From assembly GCF_003149535.1 (NCBI RefSeq), contig NZ_QGDB01000001.1, positions 772,173-836,172 of the forward strand: a stretch of DNA of 64,000 bases, read 5' to 3'. The notes under the pieces are model-generated. The model was not told where the DNA came from, searched no databases, and saw only the letters and a program-made list of their open reading frames with translations. The position numbers and the translations under genes are program-made. The stretch comes from Falsochrobactrum shanghaiense. GTDB taxonomy: Bacteria > Pseudomonadota > Alphaproteobacteria > Rhizobiales > Rhizobiaceae. Of this stretch, positions 9,360 through 18,824 are shown in pieces; position 1 is the stretch's first letter, and the number at the start of each line of letters is the position of its first letter.

Positions 9360-10019
9360 GTGATACGTTTCGAGAATGTCGGCCTGCGATATGGAATGGG
9401 GCCTGAGATCCTGCGGGATGTCAGCTTCCATATTCCGCCGCGTTCGTTCCAGTTCCTGACGGGGCCATCGGGGGCGGGCAAGACATCATTGATGCGTCTG
9501 CTTTTCATGGCCCTGAAACCCACGCGCGGCCTGATCAATATTTTCGGGCGCGATGTCGCGCGGCTCGACCACAAGGCCGTGCCGCTGCTGCGCCGCCGCA
9601 TCGGCATCGTGTTTCAGGATTTCCGCCTGCTCGATCACCTGACCACCTATGAGAATGTCGCCCTGCCTTTGCGCGTGCGCGGCAAGGAGGAGGCGACCTA
9701 TCGCCACGAGGTCGAGGAATTGCTGCATTGGGTCGGGCTTGGTGATCGCATGAGCGTGCTGCCGCCGGTGCTTTCAGGCGGCGAGAAACAGCGTGCGGCC
9801 ATCGCGCGGGCGCTGATCGACCAGCCGGAACTGCTCCTGGCGGACGAGCCGACGGGCAATGTCGATCCGCCGCTCGCCAAGCGCCTGCTGCGCCTGTTTA
9901 CCGAACTCAACCGCTCCGGCACCGCCGTCATAATCGCCACGCATGATCTTTCCCTCATGGATCAGGTCAATGCGCGCCGCATGATTCTCGAACATGGGCG
10001 GCTCGACATCTATGATTGA
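9360..10019 (+). CDS. ftsE: Cell-division ABC ATPase FtsE
   Basis: 219 residues from a GTG start. Walker A GPSGAGKTS (35-43), Q-loop VFQDFRLL, signature LSGGEKQR (138-145) and Walker B LLLADEPTGNVD are all present. With FtsX it forms the septal complex that switches on peptidoglycan hydrolases in response to the divisome; it does not transport solute. The stop overlaps the ftsX start (ATGATTGA), so the two are translationally coupled. A CtrA box and an 18-bp tandem duplication lie upstream. Confidence 0.95.
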   Translation: MIRFENVGLRYGMGPEILRDVSFHIPPRSFQFLTGPSGAGKTSLMRLLFMALKPTRGLINIFGRDVARLDHKAVPLLRRRIGIVFQDFRLLDHLTTYENVALPLRVRGKEEATYRHEVEELLHWVGLGDRMSVLPPVLSGGEKQRAAIARALIDQPELLLADEPTGNVDPPLAKRLLRLFTELNRSGTAVIIATHDLSLMDQVNARRMILEHGRLDIYD

Positions 10020-11049
10020 GGCTCCCAACCAACGCCGCAGCGCCTTGCGAAAATTCAAGGACGATCTCCATGAGCGTCTTGACGATCTCAAGGACATGCT
10101 GATGGTGCGCATCGGCAAGCGCCGCAAGAGGCAGGGGCCCAGCCCTATCGTGCCCGATGGCAGCGTGACCGGCACGGCGCTGGTAATGGTGATCGCGATC
10201 ATGACCTTTCTTGCCTGTCTCACGCTCGGCGGCGTCACGCTGGTGCGTGCTTCCGCTGCCGCCTGGCAGAGCCAGATCGCCCGCGAGGCGACGATCCAGA
10301 TTCGTCCCGTCGACGGGCTGGACATGGAAAAGGCCCTGCAGGATGCAAGCACCATCGCGCGCGGCTTTGCCGGTGTGAAAAGCCTGAACATCATCGACAA
10401 GGATGCGACCGCGCGTCTGCTGGAGCCGTGGCTGGGCAGCGGCCTCGATATTGACGAGCTGCCGGTGCCGCGCCTCGTGGTCGTGACGATCGATGAGACC
10501 GCGCCGCCGGATTTCGAAACCATGCGCGCGGAGATTACCCGCGCCCTGCCAAGCGCGAGTTTCGACGATCACCGCACATGGGTGGACCGGCTCGTTTCCA
10601 TGGCCAATACGACCGTGCTGGTCGGCACCACGGTGCTTTCGCTGGTGGTTGCCGCCACCATATTGACGGTGATTTTCGCCACACGCGGCGCCATGTCGGG
10701 CAATAGCCATATTATCGAGGTGCTGCACCTGATCGGTGCGGAACCGAAATTCGTGGCGCGCGAATTCGAATGGCATTTCTTCCGCACCGCGCTCAAGGGC
10801 GCCCTGTTCGGCGGCGTGGCGGCGATTTTCGTTTTTCTGGTCTTTTCGTGGTGGGCATCGCGGCACATGGCAACGCCGGAAGGTGATCAGGCAGCAGCGA
10901 TGTTCGGCAGTTTCGCGATGGGGCGCGACGGTTATATCGGTGCGGGGGTCATCATCATATTGGTGAGTGTTCTCACCATGCTGACCAGTCGGCTGACGGT
11001 GGTGCGCCAGCTTGCGACGATGGATAGTTCGGGAGTGCGTCCCGAATGA
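10012..11049 (+). CDS. ftsX: Cell-division protein FtsX
   Basis: Integral-membrane partner of FtsE. About 345 residues: a cytosolic N-terminus with charged KFKDDLHERLDDLKDM, a first membrane helix (GTALVMVIAIMTFLACLTLGG), a large periplasmic loop that would contact hydrolase activators, then three more helices in an FtsX/MacB-type domain. I chose the ATG at 10012, which overlaps the ftsE stop by 8 bp; an in-frame ATG at 9994 would add six residues. It ends in ATGA shared with the next gene. Confidence 0.92.
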   Translation: MIEAPNQRRSALRKFKDDLHERLDDLKDMLMVRIGKRRKRQGPSPIVPDGSVTGTALVMVIAIMTFLACLTLGGVTLVRASAAAWQSQIAREATIQIRPVDGLDMEKALQDASTIARGFAGVKSLNIIDKDATARLLEPWLGSGLDIDELPVPRLVVVTIDETAPPDFETMRAEITRALPSASFDDHRTWVDRLVSMANTTVLVGTTVLSLVVAATILTVIFATRGAMSGNSHIIEVLHLIGAEPKFVAREFEWHFFRTALKGALFGGVAAIFVFLVFSWWASRHMATPEGDQAAAMFGSFAMGRDGYIGAGVIIILVSVLTMLTSRLTVVRQLATMDSSGVRPE

Positions 11050-11870
11050 GCGTCTTCTTCGCCAATATGGGCCGGAAGGCAAAAAATTCCGGCAGGCTTC
11101 CGGCTTATCGCCGCAATGCTGGTTATGATAGCAATATGATTACAGGCAGACGGACAGAGGCGGTATCGTCGATGGCAGATGTGGCTTGGCGTCGACGACG
11201 CCCCGCCCTTGCGCCGTTCGCTCTTCTATCTGTTGTGGGTAAATTCATGTGGTCTGTCATCATGCGCGTGTTCCGACGACTTCAGCCCGTATCCATTTTC
11301 CTCTTTTTGGCCCTCATCGCCTTTCTGATCGGCTTTGTCGTCTTTGGCGAAAAGGTGACGGGCATGCAGCCGCCTGTCCTCGAAGAGCCCGCCGATGCCA
11401 TCGTGGTTCTGACCGGCGGGCAATCGCGCATTCGCGCCGCGCTGGAGCTTCTTGCGCAAAAGCGCGGCAAGCGGCTATTGATCAGCGGCGTTCATCCTTC
11501 CACCAATGAGAAATCGCTTCAGCGCGCGACGCATAGCGAACCGGCGCTATTCGATTGCTGCGTCGATCTTGATCGTTCCGCGCTCAATACGGCGGGCAAT
11601 GCGACCGAAAGCGAGCACTGGATTCGCGCCAATGACTATCATCGCGTGATCGTCGTCACCAATAATTATCATATTCCGCGCAGCATTCTCGAAATGTCGA
11701 GCCGCATGGACGATGTCGAATTCATTCCTTATCCGGTGGTCAATGGCGAAAAGCGCGAACATGGCTGGGTGGCGGAAGGCGACACGCTGCGGGTGCTGCT
11801 CATCGAATATGTCAAATATCTGGGCGCGGCTATCCGTGTCGGCTGGGCGTCGCTTTTCGAAAACCGCTGA
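11046..11870 (+). CDS. YdcF/SanA-like DUF218 membrane protein
   Basis: 274 residues. After a polar N-terminus of about 65 residues comes one membrane helix (FLFLALIAFLIGFVVFG, about 86-103) and a DUF218 domain in the periplasm: DAIVVLTGGQSRIRAALELL, RLLISGVHP, DRSALNTAGNATES and VVTNNYHIPRS. This family includes E. coli YdcF, SanA and ElyC, which affect envelope integrity and lipid-carrier use. Its start overlaps ftsX by 4 bp, so it belongs to the ftsEX operon. The true start may be a later Met, such as the one before ADVAWRRRR, as the first 40 residues look unstructured. Confidence 0.83.
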   Translation: MSVFFANMGRKAKNSGRLPAYRRNAGYDSNMITGRRTEAVSSMADVAWRRRRPALAPFALLSVVGKFMWSVIMRVFRRLQPVSIFLFLALIAFLIGFVVFGEKVTGMQPPVLEEPADAIVVLTGGQSRIRAALELLAQKRGKRLLISGVHPSTNEKSLQRATHSEPALFDCCVDLDRSALNTAGNATESEHWIRANDYHRVIVVTNNYHIPRSILEMSSRMDDVEFIPYPVVNGEKREHGWVAEGDTLRVLLIEYVKYLGAAIRVGWASLFENR

Positions 11871-12029
11871 TCGCATCCGTTTTGCGGCAATGCGTGAAAT
11901 CCATATGGAAAAAACCGTGCATCCTGTTATATCGGGTGCCGTCGCTTTCAAGGAAAGCCATCAATTTTCGCCCGATCGATCCGCAGCCATGCGGGTCAAG
12001 CGGAGCCAGCCAAGGTCCTCGCCGATACG

Positions 12030-12812
12030 ATGCTTCTCTATCTGCGCTCCATTCTCTTCAATCTGGCGTTCTATGTCTGCACAGCCGTGCAGATGGTCGT
12101 CTATACGCCGTTTTATTTCCTGCTGCCGCGCAAGAAGGCGTGGATTATTCCGAAAGCCTGGGCGCGCGGCAATCTGTGGCTGCAAAAATATATCGCAGGC
12201 ACCGATTGCGTCATCGAAGGGCTGGAGAACATCCCCGACGGCGCCTATATCGTCGCGCCCAAGCACCAGTCCGCATGGGATACTTTCGCCTTTCTGCCGC
12301 GGCTCGACGATCCGGTGCTGATCCTCAAGCGCGAGCTGATGCGCATTCCGCTCTTCGGCTGGTATGTCGCCAAGATGGAAATGATCCCCGTCGATCGCGG
12401 ATCGCGCGTCAAGGCGCTGCATTCCATCACCAAGGGTGCGGAAAAGGCGATTGCCGAAGGCCGCCAGATACTCATCTATCCGGAAGGCACGCGCCGCGCG
12501 CCGGGCGCGCCGCCGCATTATAAATACGGCATCGTCCATCTTTATGAGGCGCTCGATCTTCCGGTCCTGCCGATTGCCCATAATGCCGGGCTTTACTGGC
12601 CGCGGCGCAAGTTCCTGCGCCATCCCGGCACCATCCGCGCCCGCATCCTGCCGCCGATTCCGCCCGGGCTGGACAAGGACGAGTTTCTGCGCCGGCTGAT
12701 CGAAACGACCGAGGGCGCCTGTGACGAACTGCTGGTTGCGGCAAGCCGCGATCCCAATCCTCCGCCCATGCCGCCCACTGCAATTGAGCGCCTCAAGGAA
12801 CTTGGCGCGTGA
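12030..12812 (+). CDS. plsC: 1-acyl-sn-glycerol-3-phosphate acyltransferase
   Basis: 260 residues. The acyltransferase motifs are clear: HQSAWD (79-84, the HX4D catalytic pair), the substrate-binding PVDRGSR, YPEGTR and a following P-rich VLPIAHNAG block, after an N-terminal membrane helix. It acylates lysophosphatidic acid to phosphatidic acid at the inner membrane. It follows the ydcF-like gene after 160 bp on the same strand. The Shine-Dalgarno is weak (CAAGG), and no upstream in-frame start looks better. Confidence 0.9.
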   Translation: MLLYLRSILFNLAFYVCTAVQMVVYTPFYFLLPRKKAWIIPKAWARGNLWLQKYIAGTDCVIEGLENIPDGAYIVAPKHQSAWDTFAFLPRLDDPVLILKRELMRIPLFGWYVAKMEMIPVDRGSRVKALHSITKGAEKAIAEGRQILIYPEGTRRAPGAPPHYKYGIVHLYEALDLPVLPIAHNAGLYWPRRKFLRHPGTIRARILPPIPPGLDKDEFLRRLIETTEGACDELLVAASRDPNPPPMPPTAIERLKELGA

Positions 12813-12950
12813 GCGATAGGCCAAATTCTGTATTTTCCCGCTTCGACAAGACCGCGCGTGACGACAATTCGTCGCGTTGGGTTGAAGTTTCGTTTTTCTT
12901 GCACCTAACCTTCAAACCCGTTATCAGAGCGCGACACGAAAGGACACATC

Positions 12951-13481
12951 ATGAATATTGATGCCATCTCCATCGGCTCCAATCCGCCCGAAGACGTCAA
13001 CGTGATCATCGAAGTTCCTGTCGGCGGGCAGCCGATCAAGTACGAGATGGACAAGCAGGCTGGCGCGCTGATTGTGGACCGTTTCCTCTATACGCCAATG
13101 ACCTATCCGGGCAATTACGGCTTCGTGCCGCATACGCTCTCGGAAGACGGCGATCCGATCGACGTTCTGGTGTGCAATACCCGTCCGCTGGTTCCGGGCT
13201 GCGTGATCAATGTGCGCCCGATCGGCGTTCTGGTCATGGAAGACAATTCCGGCAAGGACGAGAAGATCATCGCCGTGCCGTCGCCGCATCTCACGCGGCG
13301 TTATGAAAAGATCCATGACTATTCCGACCTGCCGGAAATCACGCTCAAGCAGATCCAGCATTTCTTCGAGCACTACAAGGATCTGGAACCCGGCAAATGG
13401 GTGAAGATCGGCGACTGGGGCGACGAAGACTATGCGCGCAAGTTCATTGTCGAGGCAATCGAACGCGCCAAGGGAAAATAA
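12951..13481 (+). CDS. ppa: Inorganic pyrophosphatase, family I
   Basis: 176 residues, the standard bacterial family-I size. The metal-binding signature is [10 protein letters not shown], with further conserved [14 protein letters not shown] and [11 protein letters not shown] segments upstream. It hydrolyses PPi to drive biosynthetic reactions. The ATG sits behind AAAGGACACATC. It is transcribed alone or as the last gene of the upstream set, and a strong terminator follows. Confidence 0.97.
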   Translation: MNIDAISIGSNPPEDVNVIIEVPVGGQPIKYEMDKQAGALIVDRFLYTPMTYPGNYGFVPHTLSEDGDPIDVLVCNTRPLVPGCVINVRPIGVLVMEDNSGKDEKIIAVPSPHLTRRYEKIHDYSDLPEITLKQIQHFFEHYKDLEPGKWVKIGDWGDEDYARKFIVEAIERAKGK

Positions 13482-13502
13482 TCAGCCCATCCCTGTTCAA
13501 TG

Positions 13503-13532
13503 AAAACGCCCGGTCGATGCCGGGCGTTTTTT
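13503..13532 (+). terminator. Rho-independent terminator after ppa
   Basis: An 11-bp stem AAAACGCCCGG/CCGGGCGTTTT with a 6-nt loop and a T-run. Because the arms start with A-runs it can also serve the converging yggT gene. Confidence 0.9.
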
Positions 13533-13539
13533 GCGTCTG

Positions 13540-13830
13540 CTATATGAGCGCCGGAAGCAGCGTCGTCCACATGAACTGGCGGATGAAGAAGATGATCAGC
13601 AGCAGGATGATCGGCGAAATGTCGATGCCGCCCAGATTGGGCAGGATATTGCGGATCGGGCGCAGGACAGGTTCTGTCACCTTATAGAGAAATTCACCGA
13701 TCGAAGCGACAAAACGATTGGAGGAATTGACCACATTAAACGCGTAGAGCCATGAATAGATGGCACTCGCGATGATGATCCATGTGTAAATATCAAGCGC
13801 CAGATCAATGGTGCGAAACAATGCGATCAT
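13540..13830 (-). CDS. YggT family membrane protein
   Basis: 96 residues from the ATG at 13830, which has GGGAGAA eight bases upstream; the 22 extra residues of the longest frame lack hydrophobic character and are probably untranslated. Two long hydrophobic segments ([20 protein letters not shown] and [16 protein letters not shown]) flank the conserved loop [14 protein letters not shown] of the YggT family. These proteins are tied to membrane or osmotic functions and, in some bacteria, cell-division placement. It converges with ppa. Confidence 0.88.
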   Translation of the reverse strand: MIALFRTIDLALDIYTWIIIASAIYSWLYAFNVVNSSNRFVASIGEFLYKVTEPVLRPIRNILPNLGGIDISPIILLLIIFFIRQFMWTTLLPALI

Positions 13831-13921
13831 TAAACATTTCTCCCTGAGAATTTGCCGAGATGTAGCGTTTGCCCGGCGCAAGAACAAGAGGGCCATGGCG
13901 CTGGAATGCAGTTGAGGGCGG

Positions 13922-14030
13922 TTTAAAGCGTGTCGCGATCTTTCAGATTCGCTCTTACGCTTTTAGTTTTTGTTTTAACGCGCATCTTTTTCCGAAAACC
14001 GTTTCACACTTTTCGGGATGCGCTTTAAGC
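13922..14030. repeat. Bru-RS-like palindromic repeat, type 2
   Basis: About 109 bp, matching the copy at 34814-34923 over nearly its full length (shared GTCGCGATCTTTCAGATTCG core). Its right end (GCGCTTTAAGC) contributes the stop codon of the ChaC-like gene at 14025. Bru-RS elements are known Brucella dispersed palindromes; assignment to that family is from memory. Confidence 0.75.
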
Positions 14031-14579
14031 GGCATTGCTGCGAATGAGCGCATCGATATGTTCGAGCGTATGATCGCGCACCCGCATATTGCGCAAATGT
14101 GCAACCGTGTTGGTGACATAGTCGATATTCGCGCCCGATTCGCCATGCGCGGATGTGATGATTGCCGCGGCTTCCTCATGGCTCAGCAGGCCGGCATATT
14201 GCGCGTGGCGGCGGTCGGCCACATAGGTCACCGCCTCGACCTTGCGGCCATCGGCCAGCTGCAGGCGCAGCCATTTTTCATGATAAACGCTGTGAGACAT
14301 TTCGCGCTCACGCAAATAGACCATCACCTCGTCCGTCATGTCGCCGGGAACGCGAAAGCCCATGCCAAGGCAGGAGCCTCCGGCATCGAGGCCCAGCACC
14401 AGACCGGGCTGGTCGGGGGTTCCGCGATGAACATGGGAGTAGATGCACAGGCTGCGGCGATAGCCATGCAAGCGCGCGCGCACGGTTTCCACATGCGCGA
14501 ATCCGGGCCGCCACATCAGCGAACCGTAGCCGAATACCCAGAAGTCGTTATCGTGTCGATTGTCAGTATGCATTGCCAT
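14025..14579 (-). CDS. ChaC-like gamma-glutamylcyclotransferase
   Basis: 184 residues from ATG 14579; a TTG at 14621 would add 14, and another ATG lies at 14573. The ChaC fold signature FGYGSLMWRPGF begins near residue 14, followed by YRRSLCIYSHVHRGTPDQPGLVLGLD and a likely catalytic Glu in the AHGESGANIDYV region. ChaC enzymes cleave glutathione to 5-oxoproline and Cys-Gly. The gene stands alone; its stop codon lies inside a Bru-RS-like repeat, so its last residues may differ from relatives without the repeat. Confidence 0.85.
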   Translation of the reverse strand: MAMHTDNRHDNDFWVFGYGSLMWRPGFAHVETVRARLHGYRRSLCIYSHVHRGTPDQPGLVLGLDAGGSCLGMGFRVPGDMTDEVMVYLREREMSHSVYHEKWLRLQLADGRKVEAVTYVADRRHAQYAGLLSHEEAAAIITSAHGESGANIDYVTNTVAHLRNMRVRDHTLEHIDALIRSNAA

Positions 14580-14796
14580 GAATGTATCAATATTTGTCGG
14601 AACATGGCGATTTTTCGTCAAAAATAATGATTAGTCCCGGTTTTTTGTGCGGCCATCCTTTCCTAGACTCAATCCTGCCATAATATGGTCAGCACTAGTG
14701 GTGGAACTGAAATTCGCATCCCGTCAGGCAACACTGAAGGTGCATGTCGATATATCCCACATTTATCGTCATCCGATCAGATACAGGGCATTTTCA

Positions 14797-15816
14797 ATGG
14801 TGCAAACCGGAACAGGGCATAGGAAATCCAGAAAGCGCCTTGTCACGATTGCGATTCTTCTCCTTGTTGTCATCGCCGCCTATACGGCGGGCTGGTTCTA
14901 TGTCGCAGACCGTCTCGAAACGCGCGCCAGAGCCGATATGGCGAAGCTTGCGGCGCAGGGCGTGGGCGCGCAATGTGAAAACCTGCATATGGGCGGCTAT
15001 CCGTTGCGTATCGACGTGGTCTGCGAGAGCATTTCATGGCAGCGGCCAGCGGCCGGCATGGCCTTGCGGGCAGGGCGCTTTACTTCCGGCTCACCGGTCT
15101 ATGCGCCGCGCTCGCTCAGCAACGAGATGGCCGGACCGGCCCTGATCGAGTTTCCGGGGTTGCAGCCGCTGGAAGTCAACTGGAGCAAATTTACCTCCAA
15201 TACCCGGCTTTCGCGTCCGTTCCCCACAGAAATCGAGCTTGATGCGCGCGATGTCGCGGTCGGCAGGCGCACCGAAACGACAACCACCAAGCCGATTGGC
15301 ATGCTGGAGCACATGTATATGCGGCTGAGCAGCGTGGATGACCTGCTGAAGCTCAATGGCCGCTTTGCGGCGTTCAAGCTTGCGCCTGCGGTTATCGGAC
15401 AGGCCAAAAGCCCGGAAATCGACGGTCTGGCGGATATTCAGATTTCCAATGCCGCAACATTTCTGGCTCCAAGCCCCTCGCCAATGAGCGAGCGCCTGCG
15501 CGGGCATGGCGGAATTATCAATCAGGCTTTTCTCTCGATGCCCAATGGCGCGATGGTTTCGGTGGCGGGGCCTTTTTCGGTCGATATGGAAGGGCTGATC
15601 GACGCCGATCTCAAGGTGACGATGGTCAATCCGCAATCCTTCGCGCAGGCGGGGCAGGTGCTGTTTCCCGAGCAGGGCGGCAATATCGCCACGGTCCTGT
15701 TTGCGCTTTCTGCCATGCCCAAAGACGAAAACGGCAATCCCGTGCTGGAGATTGCCGTTCGCAAGGGCCGCGCCAGTGCGGGCTTTATTCCGCTGGGTCG
15801 CTTACCCCAGCTTTAG
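14797..15816 (+). CDS. DUF2125 domain protein, membrane-anchored
   Basis: 339 residues from ATG 14797. The longer upstream frame is unlikely because the first hydrophobic segment (LVTIAILLLVVIAAYTAGWFYVAD, 17-40) would then sit unusually deep. After this signal anchor, the periplasmic part is a beta-rich DUF2125 domain (ETRARADMAKLAAQGVGAQCENLHMGGYPLRIDVVC). Function is unknown; the domain is common in Rhizobiales. Its 3' end overlaps the converging tyrC by 32 bp. Confidence 0.83.
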   Translation: MVQTGTGHRKSRKRLVTIAILLLVVIAAYTAGWFYVADRLETRARADMAKLAAQGVGAQCENLHMGGYPLRIDVVCESISWQRPAAGMALRAGRFTSGSPVYAPRSLSNEMAGPALIEFPGLQPLEVNWSKFTSNTRLSRPFPTEIELDARDVAVGRRTETTTTKPIGMLEHMYMRLSSVDDLLKLNGRFAAFKLAPAVIGQAKSPEIDGLADIQISNAATFLAPSPSPMSERLRGHGGIINQAFLSMPNGAMVSVAGPFSVDMEGLIDADLKVTMVNPQSFAQAGQVLFPEQGGNIATVLFALSAMPKDENGNPVLEIAVRKGRASAGFIPLGRLPQL

Positions 15817-16735
15817 TTTGCGCCGCCTGACGCCCGAAATCGGGCGCATCGATTTCCTGTCCCGCATCGATGATGCCGCGACGAACAGCGCGCGTGCGCG
15901 TGAAAAGGTCGAACAGCGCATCACCATCGCCCCAGCGTATCGCGCGCTGCAAGGAAGCGAGGTCTTCCGAGAAGCGCCCCAGCATTTCAAGGATGGCATC
16001 CTTGTTGTGCAGGCACACATCGCGCCACATGGTGGGGTCCGATGCGGCAAGGCGGGTGAAGTCGCGAAAACCGGAGGCCGAATATTTGATGACTTCCGAT
16101 TTCGTCACCTGTTCGAGATCGCTGGCCGTGCCGACGATATTATAGGCAATGATGTGTGGCAGGTGCGAAACGATGGCCAGCACCAGATCGTGGTGCTGCG
16201 GGTCCATCTGGTCGAGGCGCGAACCGCAGGCCGTCCAGAAGGCAGTCAGCCTTTCAAGCGCTGCCGCATCCGTTTGAGGCAGGGGCGTGAGAATGCACCA
16301 GCGATTGGTGAAAAGCTCGGCAAAGCCTGCATCCGGCCCGGAATATTCCGTGCCTGCCAGCGGATGGCCCGGAATGAAGTGGACGTTTTCGGGCAGTTCC
16401 GGCTGCATCTGCGCAATCACCGACGCCTTGGTGGAGCCGACATCGGTGACGATGGCTCCCGGCTTGAGATTGCCCGCGATCTGGCGCGCGACCGTCCCCG
16501 ACGAGCCGACCGGCACTGAAATGATGACGAGATCCGCATCACGCACGGCTTCAGCGCTGTCGGTCGAATAGCTGTCGCCAAGGCCAAGCTGTTGGGCGCG
16601 TGCCAGCGTATCCGCGCTGCGGGTTGCGATGGCGATATGATCGGCCAGACCCTCGCGGCGGATGACGCGCGCAAGTGACGAGCCTATCAGGCCGATACCG
16701 ACCAGAGCGATCTTGTTGAAATGAATTTTCGACAT
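15785..16735 (-). CDS. tyrC: Prephenate/arogenate dehydrogenase
   Basis: 316 residues. The N-terminal Rossmann motif VGIGLIGSSLARVI (12-25) and the catalytic segment HFIPGHPLAGTEYSGP, plus SHLPHIIAY in the helical domain, identify a TyrA-type dehydrogenase for tyrosine synthesis. No chorismate-mutase or ACT domain is fused. The hisC gene ends 4 bp upstream of its start, so the two form an aromatic/histidine operon. Whether prephenate or arogenate is preferred cannot be told here; the symbol follows rhizobial usage. Confidence 0.9.
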   Translation of the reverse strand: MSKIHFNKIALVGIGLIGSSLARVIRREGLADHIAIATRSADTLARAQQLGLGDSYSTDSAEAVRDADLVIISVPVGSSGTVARQIAGNLKPGAIVTDVGSTKASVIAQMQPELPENVHFIPGHPLAGTEYSGPDAGFAELFTNRWCILTPLPQTDAAALERLTAFWTACGSRLDQMDPQHHDLVLAIVSHLPHIIAYNIVGTASDLEQVTKSEVIKYSASGFRDFTRLAASDPTMWRDVCLHNKDAILEMLGRFSEDLASLQRAIRWGDGDALFDLFTRTRAVRRGIIDAGQEIDAPDFGRQAAQTKAGVSDPAE

Positions 16736-16739
16736 GGTG

Positions 16740-17846
16740 CTATTTTAAAAACTCTTTGAGGGCGTCCACGACGCCGCGATTGGCTTCTTCCGGTCCGACT
16801 GTCATGCGCAGCGCGTTGGGGAAACCGTATCCGCCAACGCGGCGCAGGATATAGCCGCGCCTTGAGAGCCACTCATCAGCCTTGTCCGCGCTATGGGCGG
16901 CATCTTCGGGAAAATGGATCAGCAGGAAATTCGTCACCGACGGCGTGACGCGCAGGCCGAGCTTCGCAAATTCCTCGCTCAGCCAGTTCAGCCATTTTTC
17001 GTTGTAGGCCACCGACTTTTCGACATGCGCGCGGTCACGGATCGCAGCGGAGCCTGCGGCGATTGCGGCCGAGTTCATGTTGAAGGGGCCGCGAATGCGA
17101 TTGATCGCATCGATGACATGCAAAGGCCCATACATCCAGCCGATGCGCAGGCCCGGCAGGCCGTGGATTTTGGAGAAGGTGCGCGTCATGACGACATTCT
17201 CGCTCGACGAGACCAGTTCAAGGCCCGTTTCATAATCATTGCGGCGCACATATTCGGCATAGGCGGCATCGAGCACCAGCAGCACATTTTTGGGCAGGCC
17301 CGCATGCAGGCGGCGCACTTCCTCGAACGGCAGATAGGTGCCGGTCGGATTGGCCGGATTGGCGATGAAAACCAGTTTCGTGCGCGGCGAGATACCGGCC
17401 AGAATCGCATCGACATCGATGCGCTCGTTCTTTTCCCTGACGGTAACGGGCGTTGCGCCCGCAGCCATCGTCTGAATCTTGTAGACGGCAAAACCATGCT
17501 CGGTGATGATGGATTCATCGCCCGGCGCAAGATAGGTCTGGCACAAAAGCCCCAGCAGCTCGTCCGAGCCGTTACCGCAGATGATGTTGGCGACATTGAG
17601 CCCCTGCGTTTCGGCAATTGCCTGCCGCAGCGCCAGCGCCTGCCCGTCGGGATATATGGCCAGATGGTCGCCACAATATCGATAGGCTTCGATCGCATGG
17701 GGGCTGGGTCCCAATGGCGTCTCGTTGGAGGAGAGCTTATAGACCTTGGCAACACCTTCCACATGTTCCTTGCCCGGCACATAGGCTGCAATATCGAGCA
17801 GGCCGGCCTTGGGCTGGGGACGGGTGAGGTTTTGCTGTTCGGTCAT
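16740..17846 (-). CDS. hisC: Histidinol-phosphate/aromatic aminotransferase
   Basis: 368 residues, fold-type I PLP aminotransferase. NETPLGPSP and the PLP-lysine segment [20 protein letters not shown] are clear, as is [12 protein letters not shown]. The family covers HisC and aromatic aminotransferases. Being cotranscribed with tyrC, and away from the main his genes, it more likely handles prephenate, phenylpyruvate or hydroxyphenylpyruvate, though dual use is possible. Function is inferred from context. Confidence 0.88.
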   Translation of the reverse strand: MTEQQNLTRPQPKAGLLDIAAYVPGKEHVEGVAKVYKLSSNETPLGPSPHAIEAYRYCGDHLAIYPDGQALALRQAIAETQGLNVANIICGNGSDELLGLLCQTYLAPGDESIITEHGFAVYKIQTMAAGATPVTVREKNERIDVDAILAGISPRTKLVFIANPANPTGTYLPFEEVRRLHAGLPKNVLLVLDAAYAEYVRRNDYETGLELVSSSENVVMTRTFSKIHGLPGLRIGWMYGPLHVIDAINRIRGPFNMNSAAIAAGSAAIRDRAHVEKSVAYNEKWLNWLSEEFAKLGLRVTPSVTNFLLIHFPEDAAHSADKADEWLSRRGYILRRVGGYGFPNALRMTVGPEEANRGVVDALKEFLK

Positions 17847-17927
17847 GATTTGGCTCCGCCAAAAAGGACTAGGGATAAGGTTACGATGCGGGCATAAACC
17901 GCCATCGCGCGCAAGTCGAGAAAAACC

Positions 17928-18692
17928 TTATTTGCGGCGGTTGTGGAGGCCCTTGCGCAAGCCGCTGACCGGGGTGCCATGGGGGGCGAGTGCGGGGACG
18001 AAGACGCGGCGTGAGGAGCGCCGGGCGACCGGCAGGCCCTGATAGAGCCGCTTTTGCGCCTCGACCACCAGAACGCCCGCAAAAAGCGGCCATAATTTTC
18101 GCCCCATCCCTTCCATCGCCATGCAGGGCCGCATCATCCAGCGCCGGGTTACAGGCGGAAAATGCAGCGAATTGCTCAAGTTGTTGACGGTGAAATTGGC
18201 TTCGCGCAGCAGCGCGGTCAATTGCGTGCGGCTATAGGGGCGACCGCTGCCAAAAGGCGTATGGTCGAGGCGTGCCCAGACGCCGCGCCGGTTTGGGACG
18301 ACGATGACGAGCCGCCCGTTGGGCGCAAGTACGCGCCACATTTCCTTTAGCGATTCGGCGGCATTTTCCGCATATTCGAGCGCATGGACCATCAATATGC
18401 GGTCGATGGAGGAATCGGGCAGCGGCAAGTCCTCGTCAAAAACCAGGGCGGTCGCGGATTTTTCCGCCGAAGGCCATGCGATTGCGCCCTGACCGGCGGG
18501 CATGAAGGCAAAGCTGCGCTCGGTATCGGCGCTGAAACGATCGAGATAGGGCAGGCTGTAGCCAAGCCCGACCAGCCTTTCATTGGCCACGGGTTCCCAA
18601 AGGGCCGCCAGCGACATACGGATCGCGCGCTCGGTCAGATGACCAAGCGTGGTGCCGTAAAAAGAGCGCAGTTCGATAATGTCCGGGTGCAT
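17928..18692 (-). CDS. Class I SAM-dependent methyltransferase
   Basis: 254 residues. A methyltransferase-11 pattern is visible: a central VFDEDLPLPDSSIDRILMVHALEYAENAAESLKEMWRVLAPNGRLVIVVPNRRGVWAR, where motif II and the post-motif helix are strong. The glycine-rich motif I is not obvious, which is unusual for an active enzyme. The C-terminus is basic (RRSSRRVF ... KGLHNRRK). The substrate is unknown. It diverges from hpt with 132 bp between and lies upstream of hisC on the same strand. Confidence 0.8.
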   Translation of the reverse strand: MHPDIIELRSFYGTTLGHLTERAIRMSLAALWEPVANERLVGLGYSLPYLDRFSADTERSFAFMPAGQGAIAWPSAEKSATALVFDEDLPLPDSSIDRILMVHALEYAENAAESLKEMWRVLAPNGRLVIVVPNRRGVWARLDHTPFGSGRPYSRTQLTALLREANFTVNNLSNSLHFPPVTRRWMMRPCMAMEGMGRKLWPLFAGVLVVEAQKRLYQGLPVARRSSRRVFVPALAPHGTPVSGLRKGLHNRRK

Positions 18693-18824
18693 GGCGGCAG
18701 GCTATAACAAATCGAAAGATTGGGAAACGGATAAGCTGTTTACGCCACGGGATGGAATTTTGCAAAACCATGCTATAGACCGTGGCTTTCATCCCCTCGC
18801 GGCGCCAGAGCAGGAGACCCGCAA